DNA from: Sycobia sp. Sy_11
Lineage: Eukaryota; Arthropoda; Insecta; Hymenoptera; Epichrysomallidae
Direction: 5' to 3'
Length of the DNA: 64,000 nt
NCBI GenBank assembly: GCA_018907035.1
Contig: JACCIC010000036.1
Coordinates: forward strand, 62,001-126,000
In this document: positions 59,141-64,000 of the stretch, in pieces
How positions within the stretch are numbered: position 1 is the stretch's first letter
Layout of the letters: each line of letters opens with the position of its first letter
Made by a program: the position numbers and the translations under genes
The notes under the pieces: model-generated
Database searches by the model: none
What the model was told of the DNA's origin: nothing
Seen by the model: the letters and a program-made list of their open reading frames with translations, nothing else

Positions 59141-62100
59141 ATGCTGGCAATTTTTGCGCTTCTGTCGATTGCCGCGACTGTGCTCGGTGAAACAAAATTG
59201 GATCCTGCCTTCGCCGTCGAGTACTTTTTTCAAAAAAATATAAAGCAAATTGTCATCTTCGCCTGCTGGAACAAGGCCGGTGTGTGCGTTTACAGAATGG
59301 TCCCTCGACTTATGATTTTGCAGTTATTCTAACACAATTTTTTTTTTATCTTATCTAATGTAGATATCTTTGATTACTCGCGAGGAATCATGAATGCGGA
59401 TAGCAGAATGTCTTATAATGCTATACAAGATAATCTGGACGTAGAAAATATTCTCAAAGTTAATTATTATAAGCTTGGCGTTATACTTGATTTGGATTGT
59501 CCTCGAAGTCACATTATGTTTGAACAGGTAGATATATGATAAATGATTCTTTCTTTTTTTTAATAGTAATATTTTGTACTCTGTATTTTTAAAAGGTGTA
59601 ATCTAATGTTCTATTCAATTTAATTTCATAAAATGTTGAAGTTTTCAAATATAGAAATATTGTTTACTCTTATAGTGTTACTGACTGACGTTAGATATAC
59701 TGCTTTATTTATTTATTTAGTTAATATCTTACTTATTATTATTAAAAGACATTAAATGATATCATTTAATGTCTATTAAATCTTACTATTAAAAGATATT
59801 AAATGATATCATTTTCATCGACAGTCATATAATAATAAAAACATAAATAAAATATATCTGTGAACTTTCAAATAGAGGACGTGCAGTTGCTTAATAACTA
59901 AAATGTTTTGAACGAGGAATATCGTGATGAATTTAAATGAAGGAATTATTTTTGTATTTGATTTTTAATAGCAGTAGTTGTAATAGTAAACTATAATGTA
60001 TTAAATACTAAGGTTTAGATTAGTCCCTGATGAGGAGCCGTAGCGAGCTCGAAACGTTGGACAAGTCTTCAATTAGGTAAGGGTGTTGGGGACAGTCAGA
60101 TTGCACTTTACTAACAAAGAATTTTTTCAGCTAATATTTTATTTTCAGATTAGTCTACGGGGGTGAATGTAAACAAGGACAGTCTGACTGTCATTATCAT
60201 TTTAATTTAATTTTTAATTTAATTTTTATTTTTAATTTTTATTTTTTATTTTATTTTTATTATTTTTTATTTTTATTTCTTATTTTTTATTTATTATTAT
60301 TATTTTTATTTTTTATTTTTATTTTATTTTTATTTTTATTTTATTTTATTTTTGGATGGAATTGATTGGACTGTAAGACCAATAAAAAAATATTTATTAA
60401 TTTGTATATGGGCAGTCGACAGAAGTGCAATTCAATTGTATTAAATCCTGTTTTTATAATAGGATGCAATATATTACAACCCCTACGAATGTTAGAGATA
60501 GAAAAAAAATGTAATTTTAATTACAGTTCAAGTCATGTAAGGCACATGAATTTCTACATTCGAAGGAAATATTGCGATTATTATAAAACATTTTTATTCA
60601 GACCAAGTTAATATCATTATTTAAAATGATCAATAAACATTGTATAATATTAGAGATGAAATTGTTTGATAGCACAGATTTGCAACAAATTGATGTAAAT
60701 GATCTTATAGGATAGTTATCCCAAAATCTTAAAGAGATTTAAACTAGAAAGTCTTGTTATATAGATAAAACAAAAAACAGTTATTTTTATCAAATTCACC
60801 AAATTCTTTAGGCTAGAGCTAAACGTATACATGTGATGTGAGAAGGAAAAGCAACTATAAAAAATTATATCATGATTAGAGATAGCAACGTAACAAAATA
60901 ATATACCATTTTCAAATCTCAAGACCATATAAAAATCTTTGAGATAGGGTACTACTTTTACTGCCAAGAAAACAATATCTCAAACAACAAGTTACAGATT
61001 TCTTTTAGAATTAATTCTTTAATTGTGCTTTTGTCGACTGTTTATATAAAAATTAATAAATATTTTCATTGGTCTTACAGTCCAGTTAAAATTAATTTAA
61101 TAAATTTAATTGGACTGTAAGACCAATGAAAATATTTATTAATTTAGAATTAATTCATAATTTAGTTTTCATATCGAAATAGATAATTCATAGAATAAGT
61201 AATCATAACATACTGAATTACCTATGATACGAAAATACGTGAATTTCGCAGAACTGTATACGTTCTCAATGACACAACTGAATTAGAATAGTTTTTGCCT
61301 AGATTAGATCAACGTAGGTTCGCTCATTAAACGAACCAATCTGTATAGAAGAAGAACCTTCAATAAAAATGTGACTAGTCTATATAATAAATTTAAATTT
61401 CCCTGACCAGTAAATATTTAGTAGTCTGTATAGTAATTTCAAAAATTTTCAGCTGTTTACAAATCGTGTATCTGCACTATCATTACGAGAGGTATTCAAA
61501 AAATAAGTTTCCCTATTTGGGCATTTATCTCAGATGCTAGCGAACTTGAACTGATCATAGTTTCAGTTTAGCTTCTACTGATAAAAGGGAAATTGATTTT
61601 GGTGGCCAAGAATGCTGTTTACAGCTCTACCAGCTCGACAATCATGGAACTAACAGAACAGAGCGGGTCCGATTGTAAATTACGCGCGGTTATCCGTTTT
61701 TTAACTGCAAAACGGTTAACCTACAAACAGATTCACAGTGGATTGGTGACTATTTTTGGTAAATACTGTATGAGTTTACAGATGGTGCGAAGATGGCGCT
61801 TAGATTTTAGATACGATCGGGAGCGTGCAAGACGCCGAAAAAGTGCGATTACCGACGATGCGATTGCAGCGGTTTAATAAATTATTCAGGAGGGTAGATG
61901 ATGAACTATGGATGATATTTTTGAAACGATAATTTCGTAATATCAAATTTACTGAACTTCAATCCATACAATATCATATAATATCAAAGAAGCTTGGGTA
62001 CAATAAAGTTTAAGCAAGAAGATTTCACACCTACTATCTTATAAACACCAACACAAACAATTTAACACCGTTCAAATATTTTTTGAAATACTTGAGATAG

Positions 62101-64000
62101 AAGGCAATGATCTTTACTCACGTATTGTGACAGCAGATGATCCGTGGATTCATAATACAAATATCGAAACGATGCATTAAATGACAAAATCGAAAAAGTC
62201 ATTAAATTGTGATTCGTTTAAGCTCGAAAACAGATATAAAAGGTACTTCAAGGCCCAAGGCGACGTTCAAAAATAGTTTAAGAGTAGAAGAATAAAGTCA
62301 AATTATTTTTATAGCCTAAAACTAATGTTTTATTTTTATTCCAACACAAGGAAACTTACTTTTTGAATACTCCTCATATGTCTTTAATAATCTAATATTG
62401 TAAATAATATTTTAGAATTATAGTCGAATTTGTAGAATTAATTGGTTAGCAATTAATTTTAAGTTTTTATAAGTATTTTACAGTTATGTAAATATTATGA
62501 ATCTGAGTTAATAATTTCAAATTATGTGACGTACCATATTGAAGGGTAGAAAAAGTCCATCTCAAAATACCTTAAGTAAAAGAATGTAAGGTTTCAGTTT
62601 TCAGCCGCTCGCCTACCATTCAATGAATCTTACAATTGGCTCACTCTTACAATGGCATCTGACGTACCGACCGGTATTCTTCGGGAACTTCCACTCACAG
62701 TTGAATCCGAGATGAGCCTGGCTTTAATTCAGCAGCCGGCCTATTTGTTGTACGATATTTACAATCATGGATATAGGCATGGCGGTAAACTGAATGTAAC
62801 TTTTATGGGATACTGGGATAGAATTGGCGGTTTGAGAAATCATCTCACACAGTATAAGTACGAGAGACGCAGAAATTTTCATGGTCTGCCATTGAACTTT
62901 TCACTCGTTGTAAGTTTGCAATCCTTATTGTCTGTCGTTCGAATATCATACACAACAAATATGTAATTTTCAGTTGTTGAACAAACCAGAGCCGGATTTT
63001 GAAACGTACATTAGTAGTCCGATAAATCCTCATCTTGATTCGATGACTCGATTCCATTATGCCCTTGTCCTTCATCTTCAACATATGTACAATTTCACGT
63101 AATATTTTTTTGTGCTCAGATCTTACGTTTGACTCATTATCTAAATTTAGCACTTTTAATTTACGAAAGATTTTCTTATATTGTAACTAATGCATAAATA
63201 TTCATCTGTTCAGAATAAATTTACAACAAGCTAAAACATGGGGCTACATAAAAAATGGAACGTTTAATGGGATTCTGGGTGATATGCAAAAGGGAATTGT
63301 AGATATTAGCGCCTCGCCTTTCCAATACTTTATGGAACGAATGGATGTTTGCGAGTTCACAGTCGAAACCTGGGTTGTCAAGTAATCATGTTTTTTTCAT
63401 TAAGTCTTTAATTGTAAATAAAAATGTTTTATACACTAATTTATCACATATCAAGGACTGGATTTATATTTCGACACCCAAAAAAAAGCAACGTGAGAAA
63501 TCCCTTTCTTAAGCCTTTCGCTCCAAATGTGTGGCTATTAGTTTTTCTCTTTGGCGTTACTTGTTGGATTCTCCTATTGATCTCAGTCACATTAGAAGAC
63601 TACGCTAATGCTTCGAAGGGTATTAAATTGTATGAATACCCATCCACGGAAACAGCACTCATCACATTTGCAGCAATATCTCAACAAGGTTATCTGTCAT
63701 TTTATTCTATAATTTAGTTCTTAATTAGTCGAATTAACTATTAATATGAAAAACATTTTTATATCCAATAAATTTTTTAAATATTTTGACATTTAAAAAG
63801 TATATTATTACTATGTGAAAAAAATGATTCGAATACCTGGAGTAAACTATGTAGTTTAATCTGTCAGAGTTTTAAATTATGGAAATCACAATTGTTCTGA
63901 TTTTAACCTCTAATCCGTAGAATACATATTTATAAATATATCAGTAACTTTTTATGTTTCAAGGATTAAGCGAAGGACCTCATTTATACTCTGGACGCAT
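59141..64000 (+). CDS. Ionotropic receptor, IR75-like (gene B), 3' end beyond window
   Basis: Exons: 59141-59279 (ATG, signal peptide MLAIFALLSIAATVLG), 59364-59527, 62598-62909, 62974-63098, 63214-63381, 63456-63688 and 63964 to the window end. All phases match receptor A exon for exon. Landmarks are VNYYKLGVILDLDCP, LPFNESYNWL, YRHGGKLNVTFMGYWDR, NGTFNGILGDMQKGIVD and FMERMDVCEFTVETW (Arg at the ligand-binding S1 position), then FRHPKKS. M1 is NVWLLVFLFGVTCWILLLIS and the last visible stretch is LSEGPHLYSG before the pore. It is a dendritic chemosensory channel subunit by family. No defect is seen in the visible part. Its second intron (59528-62597) is enlarged by mobile DNA. Confidence 0.9.
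60023..60093 (+). ncRNA. Hammerhead-ribozyme-like motif
   Basis: The core CTGATGA (60027-60033) and GAAAC (60051-60055) are separated by GAGC...GCTC (stem II, one extra G on the 5' side). Stem I could form between GTCC (60023-60026) and GGAC within GGGGAC (60088-60093). Stem III is ACGTT with GGGTGT, weak because it uses G-U pairs. The cleavage site would be GTT before GGGGAC. Such ribozymes occur in Penelope-like elements and retrozymes. The fold was drawn by hand. Confidence 0.55.
60195..60355. repeat. T-rich low-complexity tract, (TTTTA)-like
   Basis: Irregular TTTTTA/TTTTA repeats of about 160 bp separate the ribozyme-like motif from the inverted-repeat element. Confidence 0.85.
60365..61083. 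mobile_element. Element with about 70-bp inverted repeats
   Basis: The left arm begins ATTGGACTGTAAGACCAAT and continues through ATATTTATTAATTT to CAGTCGACAGAAGTGCAATT (60365-60435). The right arm is its reverse complement with a few changes (61015-61083, e.g. CAGTCGACAAAAGCACAATT). A third arm copy, direct to the left one, lies at 61109-61146 and forms a palindrome with the right arm. The interior frame (60366-60611) starts inside the arm and shows no transposase motif. It is a non-autonomous DNA element or an inversion-derived structure. Confidence 0.7.
61486..62376 (+). mobile_element. Internally deleted mariner with terminal repeats
   Basis: The ends are CGAGAGGTATTCAAAAAATA and the reverse complement of TGAGGAGTATTCAAAAAGTA, each followed by AGTTTCC and flanked by TA. 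Inside, 61593-61877 encodes a transposase N-terminus (RAVIRFLTAKRLTYKQIH, MVRRWRLDF) ending at a TAA. Near 62090-62160 a second piece reads YSRIVTADDPWIHN, the region of the first catalytic Asp. The rest is missing, so it could move only with help. Confidence 0.85.

Noticed and set aside
1..64000. CRISPR arrays, operons, bacterial-type systems
   Set aside because: Spliced genes, SINEs and arthropod transposons show eukaryotic nuclear DNA; no regularly spaced repeat-spacer array exists.

Overview
This is a window of an insect nuclear genome, most likely an ant or other aculeate hymenopteran. The grounds are AT-rich DNA, spliced genes with short phase-conserved exons, an antennal ionotropic-receptor pair of the IR75 type, and a heavy load of mariner, piggyBac, R1-clade and LOA-type elements. 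The species assignment is inference; nothing in the window names a species.

Host genes. Two tandem IR75-type ionotropic receptor genes lie at the two ends on the + strand (A: 1186-7817; B: 59141 to beyond the window end). Their exons align one for one. Gene A keeps a clean series of exons 2-10, but its exon 1 is a relic with two in-frame stops. Between the receptors lie three + strand RNase T2-type genes (32383-33670, 36670-38134, 55356-56114). Each has a signal-peptide exon and a central exon with both catalytic histidine motifs. All three lack the usual glutamate of the second motif, and the third also lacks a recognisable last exon. A four-exon - strand gene at 41709-44958 encodes a small secreted protein resembling DUF1091. 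It was found by reading splice sites, because its exons are too short to stand out as open frames.

Mobile DNA. Positions 1-950 hold a decayed mariner. Two almost identical mariners with intact D,D34D transposases sit in opposite orientations at 5614-6898 (inside an intron of receptor A) and 12908-14195. A GC-rich block (8649-10778) full of short tandem repeats is bounded by a 6-bp direct repeat and a 6-bp inverted repeat. An R1-clade retrotransposon (14310-19106, - strand) lies between two (TTA)n microsatellites. Then follow a decayed mariner (20488-21344), a piggyBac relic (21440-22735), a LOA-like retrotransposon relic (23200-27640, + strand) and an R1-clade fragment (28250-29660, - strand). 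Further right are two copies of a tRNA-derived SINE (31430-31632 and 46428-46642), a 160-bp fold-back element (39623-39782), a frameshifted capsid-like gene of a multicopy insect family (39891-41035), another decayed mariner (49043-50217), a piggyBac C-terminal remnant (51008-51343) and a possible LTR (52600-53190). The 5-kb second-position intron of receptor B holds a hammerhead-ribozyme-like motif (60023-60093), an element with long inverted repeats (60365-61083 plus a third arm) and an internally deleted mariner (61486-62376).

The host genes appear to be a chemosensory receptor pair and a secreted-protein cluster in a repeat-rich locus. No functional link between receptors and RNases can be shown from sequence. 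No CRISPR array, operon, rRNA or free-standing tRNA gene was seen. All calls were made by eye from translation, splice signals and comparison between copies in the window; no database search was run.
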